64,000 nucleotides of DNA, taken from contig NC_058166.1 of NCBI RefSeq assembly GCF_020080835.1, forward strand, positions 15,649,043 through 15,713,042. The letters are read 5' to 3'. Position numbers and translations under genes: made by a program. The notes below the pieces were generated by a model. The model saw only the letters and a list, made by a program, of their open reading frames with translations, was not told the origin of the DNA and searched no databases. This stretch comes from Cotesia glomerata (Eukaryota; Arthropoda; Insecta; Hymenoptera; Braconidae). Shown piece after piece: positions 25,001 to 35,539 of the stretch (position 1 is the first letter of the stretch; every line of letters starts with the position of its first letter).

Positions 25001-28000
25001 CCCTCGGAAAAAAGATGCGTCCGTGTGGACAGCAGAACTCCTAGCAGGATTATTTGAAGTGAAAAAAAAAAAAAATACGTGCTTTAGTTAAGACTTCAAA
25101 CTAGGTCTTGAACGAAGGAAAAAAAAATTAAAATTGGATTTTTGGCAGAGGTTTTTACAAAAAAATTAAAAATTTGGCTAAAATTTCGCGGCATTTTTTT
25201 TTTAAATAGTTGTAATTGAAAAAAAAAAATCCTTCGTTCAAGACCTTGTAAATTATATCTCAAAGACCTGTCTAAAATTTCATCAAGATCGGTTGAGTAT
25301 TTCTCGAGAAAAAATCTTTGAGAAAAAATCCGAAACTATTATTCAGATCAATTTAAAACTTTAGGACAATATTCTAGAGATGTTGTAGAATTTAATAAGT
25401 AAAAAAAAATCGATTTTTTGAAACCGTAAAACCCATATAACCTCTTAATTCAAGTTATTTTTTTTTTCAGTGTACTGTTGATTTAATTTTTTAAATTTAA
25501 ATAAATAATTATTGGTTACTTTTAATTTACAGGATCGATCAATAGCCGTTTGGGACATGACATCACAAACAGAAATAGCATTACGTAGGGTACTGGTTGG
25601 TCATCGTGCTGCTGTTAATGTTGTAGATTTTGATGAAAAGTACATAGTGTCTGCAAGTGGTGATAGGACAATTAAAGTATGGAATACCTCGAGTTGTGAA
25701 TTTGTGCGAACGTTGAATGGACATAAACGTGGAATTGCGTGTTTACAATATAGAGATCGCTTAGTGGTTAGTGGTAGCAGCGATAATACTATCAGATTGT
25801 GGGATGTTGAGTGCGGAGCATGTTTGCGTGTACTTGAAGGACACGAAGAATTAGTACGGTGTATTAGATTTGACAGGAAACACATTGTTAGTGGAGCTTA
25901 TGATGGGTAATATTTTTTATATTATTATTCAATATAAAATACTACAGTACAACTTGGTTATAAGTTATATCTCTTTCTCTCTTCTACTTACATCAAATAT
26001 TTTATATATAGATTTCATATATAGATATATAACTGCCGTGAGAGTGAGTAGATCATCCGATGTAACTTATAACCAGGCTGGACTGTATTCTTGTTTTATT
26101 TGAAGAAATTTTTATTTATCTTGATAAATTTTTTTTGTTTTCTAGAAAAATTAAAGTCTGGGATCTAGTCGCCGCTCTGGATCCACGTGCTGTTGCTAGT
26201 ACTCTTTGTTTACGTACATTAGTGGTAAATTTTCTTTTCAATATATTTATATAATTAATTATTTAAGAATTAATATCAAATTATGAAAATGAATTTAGCA
26301 GACATTTGACAATTTTTATGATTTTTTTTATTAAAAAAATTCTATGAAAAATTTCACATACAAAATATTTTAAAAACTAAGTGAAATTTTTTAAAAAAAT
26401 TTTTAAAATTTTAATTTAATTAAAGAAAAAAGTCGAAAACTTTTAAGGGGACCCGGTGGTCTAGAAGCTTGGAATTAAATGAGTTTTTTAATTTTATTTT
26501 TTATATCAAAATAACAACCAAAACTTTTAGAATTTTAAAGGACTATTTTATTGAAATTTAAGTATGCAAATTGATTATTATGAAAAAAAAATTATTCCAA
26601 GTAATTTAAAAATTTCAAGTAATTCAAGTAATTTAAAAAAAGAACCTAGGTGGTGCACAATGTTTCAGCTATTCTATGGGTCTGAAATTGAAAAAAAAAA
26701 AAAAAAAAAAAAAAAAACAGATTTTTAACTATTAAAAATATACTTATCGCAGGAATTAAAATAAAAAAAAATGTTTTTTTTTTTTTTTTTTTTAAGAAAT
26801 GGTACGTAGTTGAAATTTGTTGAAAAAAGAAAAAAAAATTTCAGGTTTCTGCTGATTTCAGTACCTATCATATTAAAGTCCAGTTTTTCAATCCAGGATA
26901 AAAGTATTATTATTATTGCCAGTATATTTATTAGGGTGGCGCAAAAAAACCGACTATTTTTTTTTTTTTGAGTCTCGAGTGAAAAAATGTTAGTTTTTTA
27001 TATTTAAGAGCCCTTTCTAAAGGACAGCTTAAAAAAAATTCTTAAGAGGTCACTCCAAATTTTAAAAAATTTCAAAAATCGGCAAAAATCGAATTTTTTT
27101 TTTTTAATTTTTTTTCTCGTTACGGTATAATTTTATAGATAAAAAAAAAATAAGTTTCTGAAAGTTTCAGTTCAAAATTTAAATTTTGAAAGGTCGCTCA
27201 TAATTTTTTTTTTTTTTTCTTTAATTAGTCATATAGCCGACTTTAAGTGTTGGGAGTGGTACGTTAGGGTCTTTTTGGTTTGAAAAAATCTTAACCTACG
27301 CGGCAAGGTCAAATCTCAACCAAGCTGGTTTCTAAGATCAGCTTGGGACTCGAACCCACGCCTGGCAGTTGATTAAATAAAATTATTAAATTAAAAAAAA
27401 ATTATATTTTCTATGTTGTGCTTGATTTTTAGTTCATCTCGTGATGTATTTTTATCGATTATTGTACTAAATAAAAAAAAAAAAATGCATGGAATTTTAA
27501 TTTGAATAGTAAAAGGTCACTCGAAAAAATCTAAACTAATGCACTAATAAATTGAAAAAAATTATGAGCGACCTTTCAAAATTCAAATTTTGAACTGAAA
27601 TTTTCAGAAACTTATTTTTTTTTAGTCTATAAAATTATACCGTAACGAGAAAAAAAATAAAAAAAAAAATTCGATTTTTGACGATTTTTGAATTTTAAAA
27701 AAATTTGGAGCGACATCTTAAAAATTTTTTTTTAAGCTGTCCTTTGGAGAGAGCTCTTAAAACATCAAAAACTAACATTTTTTCACTCGAGACTAAAAAA
27801 AAAAAATAGTCGGTTTTTTTGCGCCACCCTAATATTTATATATATATATGAAATAGATAGATATATTTTATTATTGGATAAAATTTTATCCTAGATTGAA
27901 AAACTGGCCCTAAATGTAATACTAATAATATATACATATGAAATACCTCACTCATTGTATTTTTATATACTTGACATAGCACCATATTAAATATAAATTT

Positions 28001-28222
28001 TTTTTTTTTCAACAGGAGCATACGGGACGTGTGTTCCGTTTACAATTTGATGAATTCCAAATCGTATCATCCTCACACGATGACACGATACTTATTTGGG
28101 ATTTTCTTAATTGTAATGGCTCAGACGCTAATCCAGGTGGGTCTTCATTGAACAATACTACCGCTTCAAATAATCAGTCTGATACTAGATCTCCTTCTCG
28201 TATGTATAATTATATATTATGA
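19008..28222 (+). CDS. slmb: Slimb / beta-TrCP, F-box and WD40 substrate receptor of the SCF ubiquitin ligase
   Basis: Recognises phosphorylated DSGxxS-type degrons (family knowledge: beta-catenin/Armadillo, Cubitus interruptus, IkB, Period) and links them to Skp1-Cul1. Exons 19008-19061, 22355-22598, 23887-24073, 24165-24621, 25533-25906, 26146-26224 and 28016-28222 join in phase to 1602 nt (533 aa). Residues about 45-95 (CMKYFERWSEPEQVHFVEQL) match the dimerisation domain. The F-box follows (LPKKGLDHVAESILSYLDAE, about 98-145). Seven WD40 blades run from about 190 to 500 with VSGSSDNTIRLWD-type repeats. The tail SPSRMYNYIL resembles the SPSRTYTYISR end I recall for vertebrate beta-TrCP, which is why I end at 28222. 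A competing splice (donor C|gtatgt at 28200, acceptor ctag at 28333) would end the protein as SPSPFE with stop at 28342. The 3.3-kb first intron holds a GC-richer island. Confidence 0.95.
19600..21340. repeat. AT-rich degenerate tandem repeat in slimb intron 1
   Basis: At least eight copies of a roughly 170-bp unit (acataaaaattaacttggcag, atttaaaaatttttg, gaaatttataaaattgaaaaatgc, gtgactgctaactttaatg). Two of them (about 19690-19920 and 20040-20270) are almost identical, so a local duplication is recent. Some units are inverted (20700-20820, 21130-21270). Confidence 0.65.
21470..22180. promoter_or_regulatory. GC-richer island in slimb intron 1 with a kappaB-like site
   Basis: Sequence complexity and G+C rise sharply relative to both sides, and no repeat was recognised. 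GGGACTTTCC at 21649-21658 fits the Rel/NF-kB consensus GGGRNYYYCC. No ORF or splice-bounded exon could be supported. It may be a conserved enhancer or a non-coding exon (inference). Confidence 0.4.
22645..23870 (-). mobile_element. Helitron with hairpin array, 3'-truncated, in slimb intron 2
   Basis: On the minus strand the 5' end lies at about 23870 (tatattattaagagaataag), followed by the family block (tgtcattgcaaaggtcttg). The body toward 22690 consists of about five inverted units with aagctcatcccgatgttac / gtaacatcgggatgagctt arms around an atatata core. The 3' hairpin and CTAG are missing. Antisense to slimb. Confidence 0.65.
24643..25472. mobile_element. TA-flanked MITE carrying a nested TTAA element, slimb intron 4
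   Basis: Left end cataaaaaaaaaaattaac and right end ttattttttttttcagtg with TA flanks. The interior cttgatt-rich arms match the MITE at 9642. The inner portion 24819-25444 is a second element. Confidence 0.55.
24819..25444. mobile_element. TTAA-flanked element nested in the MITE
   Basis: TTAA at 24815-24818 and 25445-25448 flank ends GGGGTTACATGG and CCATATAACCTC. The interior has an inverted ccttcgttcaagacc/ggtcttgaacgaagg pair. TTAA duplications are typical of piggyBac and Kolobok elements. A relative lies at 55739-56453. Confidence 0.65.
26876..27910. mobile_element. MITE with CCAGTTTTTCAATCCAGG ends, slimb intron 6
   Basis: The left arm (gtccagtttttcaatccagg) pairs with the right arm (cctagattgaaaaactggcc, ending 27910). 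A second copy is at 38448-39639. The loop is occupied by the element at 26934-27829. Confidence 0.65.
26934..27829. mobile_element. Mariner-type MITE (GGGTGGCGC ends) nested in another MITE
   Basis: TA (26932-26933, 27830-27831) flanks GGGTGGCGCAAAAAAACCGA and its inverted copy. Arms are about 270 bp. The centre includes a tRNA-SINE-like head (minus strand, about 27300-27375: GGGTTCGAGTCCC). A sister copy is at 47597-48514. Confidence 0.72.
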
Positions 28223-29270
28223 TATATTATGTAGTAACATAATTATAATATATAATATATTATATATTATAATTATACAACCCAATCATTAATAAAAAAT
28301 AAGTAATAAGGTAATTAAAAATCATTTTTCTAGCGTTCGAGTGACGTACAAAAACTGATCCAATCCATTATTGTGATACAATTGTAAGTTTAATTGAATT
28401 GTTGGTTAAAAAAAAAACTTTTCAAGTATTTGTTGAAATTGTGCATTCATTTTTTTTTTTTTTTTTTTTTCTAGATATGTGGTTAAAAAGTGAAGATGTG
28501 TCTGCGTTCGGATTTGTGAAAGTTGGTAATTAAAAAACAAGAAAAAAAAAATTTTTAAATCGTGCCCAAGCAACAAATTGTAACAATAGAAGTTATCAGC
28601 TGAGCTTACATAAAAATACGTGAGAATAAAATAATGGACTAAAGATTATCGGATTAATGGATTAAAAAAAAAGTAATGACTCAAGCTGTTGAAATTAGCG
28701 CGTGCTAAACGCACAATATTTAGTAATAATTCTTTAATTAAAATATAAATAAATATAAAAACGAGCTAGTTCATCCTATGGATGAAAATATTGTTGTCTG
28801 GAGGTTCGTAAGCATCTTCAAACGCAACTGTCTGACGTACTATATATATATATAAATTGGTCATTTTTTACTCATGACAACAATATTATTTTTATCGTCG
28901 TCGCCATCGCCATTTAAATTAACAGCAACAAAAAGACTTTTACTAAAATAAAATGAATGGGCAATTTAATAACAAATCTCAATTTTTAAAAAGGTTGGAT
29001 AATAATAATAAATTACTTTTAATTATTAATGTATTGTATTATAGTAAATTGCAGATTTTTTATGTAATTAATTTATAGCGTGAGAAAACAAATTGTAAAA
29101 TGTCGGGTGTTCGGAGTACTTATTCTATGTAAATGAAATTTTAATTATTATATGACTGAATTGTGTGATTGTTCAAATGTCCAATTTTAGTCTTTTTTGT
29201 CATGTTTATTTACTAGCATTCAATGCTGGTCCGTTATATTTCTTTTTGCACGTAATATATTTCGGTTCCG
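28223..29270 (+). other. slimb 3' UTR and downstream flank
   Basis: AT-rich, with several aataaa-type signals (for example near 28628 and 28949). It contains the alternative last-exon acceptor at 28333. No gene was seen. Confidence 0.4.
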
Positions 29271-29274
29271 CTGA

Positions 29275-30472
29275 TATTCGCGTTATTAATGCCAAAAGGG
29301 TGTAAAAAAATTTTTTTGGCACTCCAATTAATCTAAAAGTGTTTATAATATTTTAGATCTGTAAGAAAAGTGAATAAAAAAATTTTTTTTATACACTTTT
29401 TGGCTCTAAGACAAAAAAATTCTAAAGCCAAAAGGACGTATCATTTTTTTTTAATCATAATTAATGATTAGTCTTGAAAAAAAAAATAGATGACTCATTT
29501 ACTCATTTTATTTATACGGAAAAAACAAGATGACACTGGATATCATCCCAGATTATTTTGTCGTAAAATAGACGGCGGAACTCCTAAGATGGTCTACCTT
29601 TACAAGCATGGAATGTGAGTGTTTTCCGTACATCCTTGTAAATTATAATAAAATTAATTTAATAAAAGAAAAAAAAAATTAATTTAAAAATATCTTAAAT
29701 AGAATAAAATTTTTTTATTTTTTATACTCAGTGATATCTGTGGTGAAAAAAAATTTCAGATTATAACTAAAATAATCCAGATTATACTGCGTGATATCTG
29801 GATTATACTCATTGTAATCTAGATTATACCAGCTACTATCTAAATTTTTTTTCACGCAGTATAATCTGGGATGATATCCAGTGTCATCAGTGTAAAGAGA
29901 ATATGTATTTAATTAAAGGAAAAATTAAAATATCAATTTAGCTAGGCACTACTCCAATGTCGTCTTCATTATCATTTTCTTTTGCTTCTGAAAGTAAAAA
30001 ATAATAAATATGTATTGCTTGTAAATCTAAACTTTAAAAATATAATTTAATCTTGAAAAAAATTCATTAGTTACAATCATCAAAGCACAGATTTTTGTAA
30101 TATTGATGGTATTTTTTTGGAACTGAAAATTTTTTGAGTCAAATACATTTTTCTTTAAATAGAATGTTACTTTTATTTTTTTTTTTATTTAAATCCACAT
30201 TCTTTTTAAATAAAATGATTCGAAAAGTCATTATTTTTACCGGTGTTATAACTTTTTTTTTTTTTAAAGGCTAATAATTATGATTAAAAAAAAATGATAC
30301 TCTTTTTTGGCTTTAAAATTTTTTGTCTTAGAGACAAAAAAGCGTATACAAAAAAAAATTTATTTAATCAATTTTTTTACAGATCTGAATATTATAAACA
30401 TTTATAGATTAATTAGAGTGAAAAAAAATTTTTATGCGCCCTTTTGGCATTAGTAACGCGATATAATACATA
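29275..30472. mobile_element. TIR element with TATCGCGT-type ends
   Basis: Left tattcgcgttattaatgcc and right ggcattagtaacgcgatat are inverted. Arms of about 190 bp continue through ccaaaaggg, agatctgtaagaaaa and ttggctctaagacaaaaaa. Related palindromes occur at 38512-39582 and near 38200-38238. A smaller element is nested at 29516-29894. Confidence 0.62.
29516..29894. mobile_element. Nested palindromic MITE (gatgacactggatatcatcc ends)
   Basis: Left arm gatgacactggatatcatcc at 29529 and right arm ggatgatatccagtgtcatc ending at 29888. The left half of another copy is at 31217-31310, preceded by cacggaaagaac. Confidence 0.62.
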
Positions 30473-31216
30473 ATTTTTTTTTATTAATTATTTAAGAATT
30501 TAATATCAATATAAATATGGACGAATAAAAAATGTATAAAATAATATTTGTGCAGCATGTAACCATTGAAATAGTTTAATTTAATTTTTTTACAACAATT
30601 GACTTTAAATAGATTTTGTAATTACTGTAAATGCATGCAAAACTGTTTAAATTTACTGCTGTACAAATATTTATTACTAAATTAAATATAAAAAAGTAAT
30701 AAGTTTTTGTTAACCATGACAAATGGTAGTTAAGACTTCAAATTAATACTTTGAAGACATTTTTAATTATTGTCATTGTTAATTTTAGTACTAATAACAT
30801 AACTATTATTAAATCAAGAATTATTCTATTAAAAGTTTAAAAAAAACATTCGTTCCTCATCAATTTTAAATATTTCGATTATAATTATTAAAAAAAAACT
30901 TGTGCAATTTTAATCCGGCTAAAAATTATAAACTACTGCCTTTATTTATTATACAACGGAAATAAACGAATAATCGTAATAAAAAATTTTAAATATAATT
31001 AGCAATAAGTTAATATGTACTCTTTGAAATATAATAATAGTAAAAATTTACATTTTATTTTTTTCATTTCTCATTTCATTAATTTTTATGATACTGAAGT
31101 TAATAGACATTAGAATTTTTTTTTTAATTTTACAATTAAATTATTATGAAAAAAATTTAATAACAAAATTCCATATGTGAAAATTTAAAAATGACATTTA
31201 ATTAAAGTTAGCAGTC
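30473..31216. other. AT-rich intergenic sequence
   Basis: No gene, RNA or element boundary was recognised. About 31080-31216 carries degenerate copies of the intronic AT repeat. Confidence 0.4.
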
Positions 31217-31344
31217 ACACGGAAAGAACAAGATGACACTGGATATCATCCCAGATTATACTCAGTAATATCGGTGGTGAAAAAAAATTTCAGATAGTAT
31301 TTAAAACAACTAGAAAATCAAACGCGCTTCTGTCAAAATGTTTA

Positions 31345-31800
31345 TTATCGACAATTTAATTGATCAATATTTTTTACAAATTTTACTCATTAATATTTAA
31401 CCGTTGCCATAGTTACCGTTGCTATAGTAACGGTTTCTATGGTAATTGTTGTCCTAGCAACCGTTGCTATGGTAACCGTTGCCAAAGTGGTTACCATAGC
31501 AACGAAAAGTGACAATAATGAAAATGTCACATCAACTTTTTAATAAAGGATTAATTAATCAATATTTTTACAAATTTTACTCATTTATATTTAATCGCCG
31601 CCATAGTAACCGTTGCTATGGTGACCGTTGTAATAGTAACAGTTGTTATATTAACCGTTGCCATAATAACGGTTTCTATGGTAACTGTTGTCATAGCAAC
31701 CGTTGCTACAGTAACGGTTTCTATGGTAACCGTTGCCAAAGTGATCACCATAGCAACGAAAAGCGATAATAATGAAAACGTCGCATCAACTTTTTAATAA
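31345..31800. repeat. Two duplicated blocks of a 15-bp minisatellite of X-box-like motifs
   Basis: The unit is accgttgctatggta, about 6 copies at 31402-31505 and about 10 at 31597-31757. Both blocks share flanks (caaattttactcatt before; gcaacgaaaagtgac or gcaacgaaaagcgat and caactttttaataaagga after), so a roughly 215-bp segment was duplicated. Overlapping units give GTTGCTATGGTAAC, an imperfect palindrome that fits the RFX X-box consensus. Confidence 0.75.
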
Positions 31801-31859
31801 AGGATATTTGACTATCCTAATATCTAAAATGCATAATAGAAAATCGCAAAAAAAGTTTT

Positions 31860-31972
31860 ATGTTTACCTATATTCGATAGCTCGGTGTTTTATAATTCAC
31901 AAAATTGTTTTTCGGCTGGGATTCTATTTAAGTTAATGTATTTTATAAACTTTGAATGTAGCGGAATTTTTA
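31860..31972 (+). mobile_element. Fragment of the 58568-59279 hAT-type element
   Basis: Matches the internal segment ttcgata(g/a)c(t/c)cggtgtttt, tttttcggctg, ttaatgtattttataaactt and gaatgtagcggaattttt. No termini present. Confidence 0.6.
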
Positions 31973-32096
31973 GTAGATTTCATAAAAATCTAACTATTGT
32001 ATTTGTCCTCATGACGTAATTTTCCGTAAATTTTACTATATTTCGACCTAACTCGATGATCTGAGTCAGAAAATACATGTAGTTCAAATGTTTATA
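31970..32096 (+). repeat. Dispersed repeat shared with 57731-57880
   Basis: agtagatttca, ctattgtatttgtc, catgacg, tgagtcagaaaatacat and tatatatgtatgtatata are shared in the same order at 57731-57880. Family unknown. Confidence 0.55.
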
Positions 32097-32111
32097 TATG
32101 TATGTATATAT

Positions 32112-32210
32112 TGGCGCGTAATCGAGAGATCTGGGTTCGATTCCCAGTCTGGGCTGTCTGATTATTTTTTCAATTACGGAAAAATTCCCACTGAGTAGGT
32201 CCCCCCTTTC
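32112..32210 (+). repeat. tRNA-derived SINE
   Basis: Head ggcgcgtaatcgagagatctgggttcgattcccag and tail attttttcaattacggaaaaa match the fragment at 1-105. The B box GGTTCGATTCC is intact; the A box is absent. Confidence 0.6.
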
Positions 32211-32410
32211 CCCTATCCGTTCTTTCCCAACTCCCTTAAAATTTGCTTTAATATGGCGCATAAAAAATATTTTCTTGGCTTAAGAAGGGTTTACATTTTT
32301 TCTCTCTCTCGCCCTCTATTGGACAAACGAAAGTATCTCTGTTATACTTGTACAACAAATGGAATCTTAAAACGCATTTTATGCATAAATAAATGAAAAT
32401 TTTCCAAAAA

Positions 32411-32535
32411 AGCGCTTCGCTCTTCGATGGATAATTTAATTATCTATCGAAGAGCGAAGCGTTTTCTTTCGAAATTTTATCACATACATGAGAAAATCAC
32501 GTTTGAAAATCAACTATAAACCGCTCTTAATAATG
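32411..32535 (+). repeat. Perfect hairpin plus dispersed repeat shared with 41816-41922
   Basis: gcgcttcgctcttcgat pairs with atcgaagagcgaagcg around ggataatttaattatc. The right half and the following ttttatcacatacatgaga, cacgtttgaaaatcaac and cgctctta recur at 41816-41922. Confidence 0.65.
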
Positions 32536-32689
32536 GAGAATTTACTAATTTTTTTTTTTTTTTTAATTTGTTTTAAAGTCACATAAACTACTAAGGTTAT
32601 GAGCGACTACGGTAGGGGGTAAACTTTTGAGATTGGAACTCGTTTTATTTTTTGGGCTGAGCAGAATAATACACTTAAATATTGAAAAA

Positions 32690-32775
32690 ATTCATTGGTG
32701 TACGCCGGACTCGAACCCGGTCCAATGCTTTGGTAAGCAAGGGCCGGATCCGATAGGGCTACTGCGCGCCTCTTT
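32690..32775 (-). repeat. tRNA-derived SINE head
   Basis: Minus strand: gcgcgcagtagccctatcgg (A-box-like), later gaccgggttcgagtccggcg (B box), ending in cacca. No cloverleaf with a proper anticodon arm, so this is a SINE rather than a tRNA gene. Confidence 0.5.
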
Positions 32776-32961
32776 TACTAATTTTATTAGTCATAATATT
32801 GATCATAATAATAATAAAATTAAGAGATTAAGTGAACTTTTTTTTCTGTGTATCTCTTCTAAAAGTCTTAGAGAAAAATAAAATAATGAGCAGAACAACA
32901 CGTTTATTGCAACTGGCTGCAAACCACTTGCATAGTTATTGGTTTGGGCGCGCGTTTTATT

Positions 32962-33488
32962 AATCCGAACAAAAACAGTTTCACTGTAAAAAAATCACGC
33001 CAAGTCCACGTTCATAAGACTGTTAAGAAAAAAAATTTTTATTTCTTTACAAAAAGATATAAAATAAAAAATTAAAAAATCCAAGTAACCGATATGGTTG
33101 TATATGATTTTCGGCAATTAAAAAAAATTTTGTTGTAAATTTAAAAATTAAAAGAAACAATTTTGGAACGTATTTAGTGTGCGTGGTTACGAAAAATTTC
33201 ACTTTTTATGAAATTCCTAAAATCTATCTACTAGGACTTTTAAAAAAAAATGAAGTACACAATGACGCACACCAAGTACGTTCCAAAATTGTTTCTTTTA
33301 ATTTTTAAATTTACAACAAAATTTTTTTTAATTTCCGAAAATCATATACAACCATATATCGGTTACTTGGATTTTTTAATTTTTTATTTTATATCTTTTT
33401 GTAAAGAAATAAAAATTTTTTTTCTTAATAGTCTTATGAACGTGGACTTGGCGTGATTTTTTTACAGTGAAACTGTTTTTGTTCGGAT
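32962..33488. mobile_element. Palindromic TIR element (CCGAACAAAAACAG ends)
   Basis: Arms of about 225 bp (ccgaacaaaaacagtttcac ... ggaacgtatttagtgtgcgt) are almost perfectly inverted at 33268-33488, around a roughly 70-bp loop. No coding capacity. Confidence 0.72.
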
Positions 33489-33591
33489 TTCAGTATTTTT
33501 TCTAATTATAATAAAAATTGACTATTTTAATTTAATACATTTCCGGTGGCAAACTTTAAGCTATAGTTCATGTAAAAGTTATTCTTGCGCC

Positions 33592-33844
33592 GCCTGGCGT
33601 GTGTAATTGCAAGCTGTCAAATATCTTTTTTTCACCTCCGGGCGGAAAGCGTCAATTTTCCTCCCGCTGCGCTAAACGAAAATGCCGCTTTCCGCCTCCG
33701 TCGAGGAGAAAAATAGTATACACACCACGGGCAGTAAATAAGAAAGCCTCAGATCATATGTTTATTGACCTCGGCTTCGCCTCAGACAACAATTACATGT
33801 AATCTGAGACATTTCTTATTTTACTGCCCTAGATGTGTAATATA
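33592..33844 (+). mobile_element. Palindromic MITE with conserved small ORF, copy 1
   Basis: Right end is ctagatgtgtaatatac|ta. The GC-rich core (cctccgggcggaaagcg, ctcccgctgcgctaa) matches copies at 46519 and 60511 in reverse orientation. An open frame at 33599-33802 encodes 67 aa similar to that of the 60511 copy (PPGGK, SSRCAK, KIVYTPR, NKKASDHMF, DLGFASDNNYM). Confidence 0.65.
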
Positions 33845-34011
33845 CTATTTTTTCACTGTAGTTTCCCATCTATTATAAGATTAGCATGCACCCTTATATT
33901 ATTTAGTCTCTGGCCGTCCGCTTTTTACATAAGAAAAAAGTTAAAATCTAAAAATCTGGGTCGCTATAGTTTGTGCTGATTATTTTTAATAATTTTAAAT
34001 AGAAATTATAA

Positions 34012-34420
34012 AAGGTTGGCAATAGCCTAATCGGCTCGGTACCTGCATTTCGAAAGAGTGGGACCAGGGTTCGATTCCGGCGCGCACCAATATTTTTCAA
34101 TGATTATAAACTAAGAATATGTGCGTTTCATTGCCAGCCTCTGTACCGGTCGGGTTTTCTGTGGTTTTCCCATATAGTTATGGAGGTAAAATGTCATTAT
34201 AGAAGTGCCTCCATACTATTTAAGACCGTAATGCAAATGCAGGTACTGATTATAACGCGTAAGCCGGCCACAGTCGCAGCACATGTGTGTCGGGCATGAA
34301 AGAAAAAATCCCGACATGCAGGGGGGTGGGGACGAAAAAGTGGTTGAGAGTTATAATGACGGGGTTGAGAGATTATATTGCGGAGAAAAAAGTGGAGAGA
34401 CAATAATTCCCCACCCTCCC
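34012..34420 (+). repeat. tRNA-derived SINE with body
   Basis: tRNA-like head at about 34014-34090 (aatagcctaatcggctcgg as A box, agggttcgattccgg as B box, ending cacca). The body has ctgtggttttcccata and tgcctccat, a pattern seen in many arthropod tRNA-SINEs. The boundary after about 34200 is uncertain. Confidence 0.5.
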
Positions 34421-34442
34421 TTGTAAAACACTCTACAGTGAT

Positions 34443-35365
34443 ACAAGTAAACCCTCGCGGTTTTTGAAATACCGTAAATTTTCGGTATTAATGCGTTTAC
34501 TATAAATTAACCGTTATAATTCTGAAATAATACGGTATTTCTGTGGTTATTTTGGCCAGTTTTTTTACTATAGTTATACAGCATTTCTACCGTACTTTTG
34601 CTGCAAAGTTCAGAAATAATACGATAAAATTACCGTAAAACTCTAGAACTTTTACCGTAAAAAATCTATCTATTAACTATAATATTACTATAATTTTACA
34701 ATAATAAAATCGTATTTCTACGGTAAAAATACCAAAGATATACTGCAATTTTACCGCGTTTATACTGATATAATTAAAGATATAATGCTTTTTACCGTAA
34801 GATGGGCGGTTGTGTTTATTACTCGGTGAGTCTTATTAGGTGACTGAGTAAATAGATGCGGATAGTGTCTCTGATAGCTCAACTGGTAGAGCCTTCAGCG
34901 CGTAACTAGACGATCCGGGTTCGAATCCCGGTCTGGACTAAAAAAAATGATAATAATAGTAATAACAGAGAAATTAATTTATCAGCCTCTTAAAAATTAT
35001 TCATGATAATTTATAATATTATAAAAAAAAATTTTAAGCTATTGAAAAATAGTAGTAAAGCAGCATATTTTTGGTATTTTGCCGGTAATAGAAAGTAGGG
35101 ATCTTCTTTTCCGGTTTTTTGCTGCAATAGTGCCGCAGATATACAGTAAATATGCGGTACATTTACGGTTTAAATGCTGTTAATATACCGTAATTTTTCT
35201 ATTGTAATGCCGTAAATATTTTGAATTTATTTCGTAATTTTTTCGTAATAATTCGACAAAAAAACTGGCTAAAATAACTGAAGTATTACGGTAAAAATAC
35301 AGCATTTATATCGTATAAATACCGAATCTTTACGGCATTTCCAAAACCGTGAGGGAAACCATCCT
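34443..35365. mobile_element. TIR element (GTAAACCCTCGCGGTTTT ends) containing a tRNA-SINE
   Basis: Left gtaaaccctcgcggtttttg and right caaaaccgtgagggaaacc mirror each other. Arms are rich in taccgtaa/ttacggta. The loop holds the tRNA-like sequence at 34868-34940. Confidence 0.62.
34868..34940 (+). repeat. tRNA-like SINE head (A and B boxes intact)
   Basis: TAGCTCAACTGGTAGAGC (A box) and GGGTTCGAATCCCGG (B box) are perfect, but acceptor and anticodon stems pair poorly and position 33 is not U, so it is not a functional tRNA. The middle (gcgcgtaac) links it to the SINE copies at 1 and 32112. Confidence 0.55.
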
Positions 35366-35539
35366 CAATTATAACCTCATAGAAATTATAAAGATAATTG
35401 ATAATAATCAAGTAATACGCGTAATAAAAAGCATTAACTACTATTATAAAATATCATATAAAAAAAAAAATCAAAGTAAATTTGAAAAAAAATTTGTAAC
35501 CTCAAAAAACCGTTCTGCTTACGGAATACACACACTCGG

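Noticed and set aside
31509..31769. 86-aa open frame rich in NRCYGNRC repeats
   Set aside because: It is the 15-bp minisatellite read as a 5-aa repeat; no start context, domain or splice support.
33250..33456. 68-aa hydrophobic open frame
   Set aside because: Falls entirely in the right arm of a palindromic element at 32962-33488.
34868..34940. Possible tRNA gene
   Set aside because: A and B boxes are perfect, but the acceptor and anticodon stems do not pair and the sequence recurs as a SINE head.
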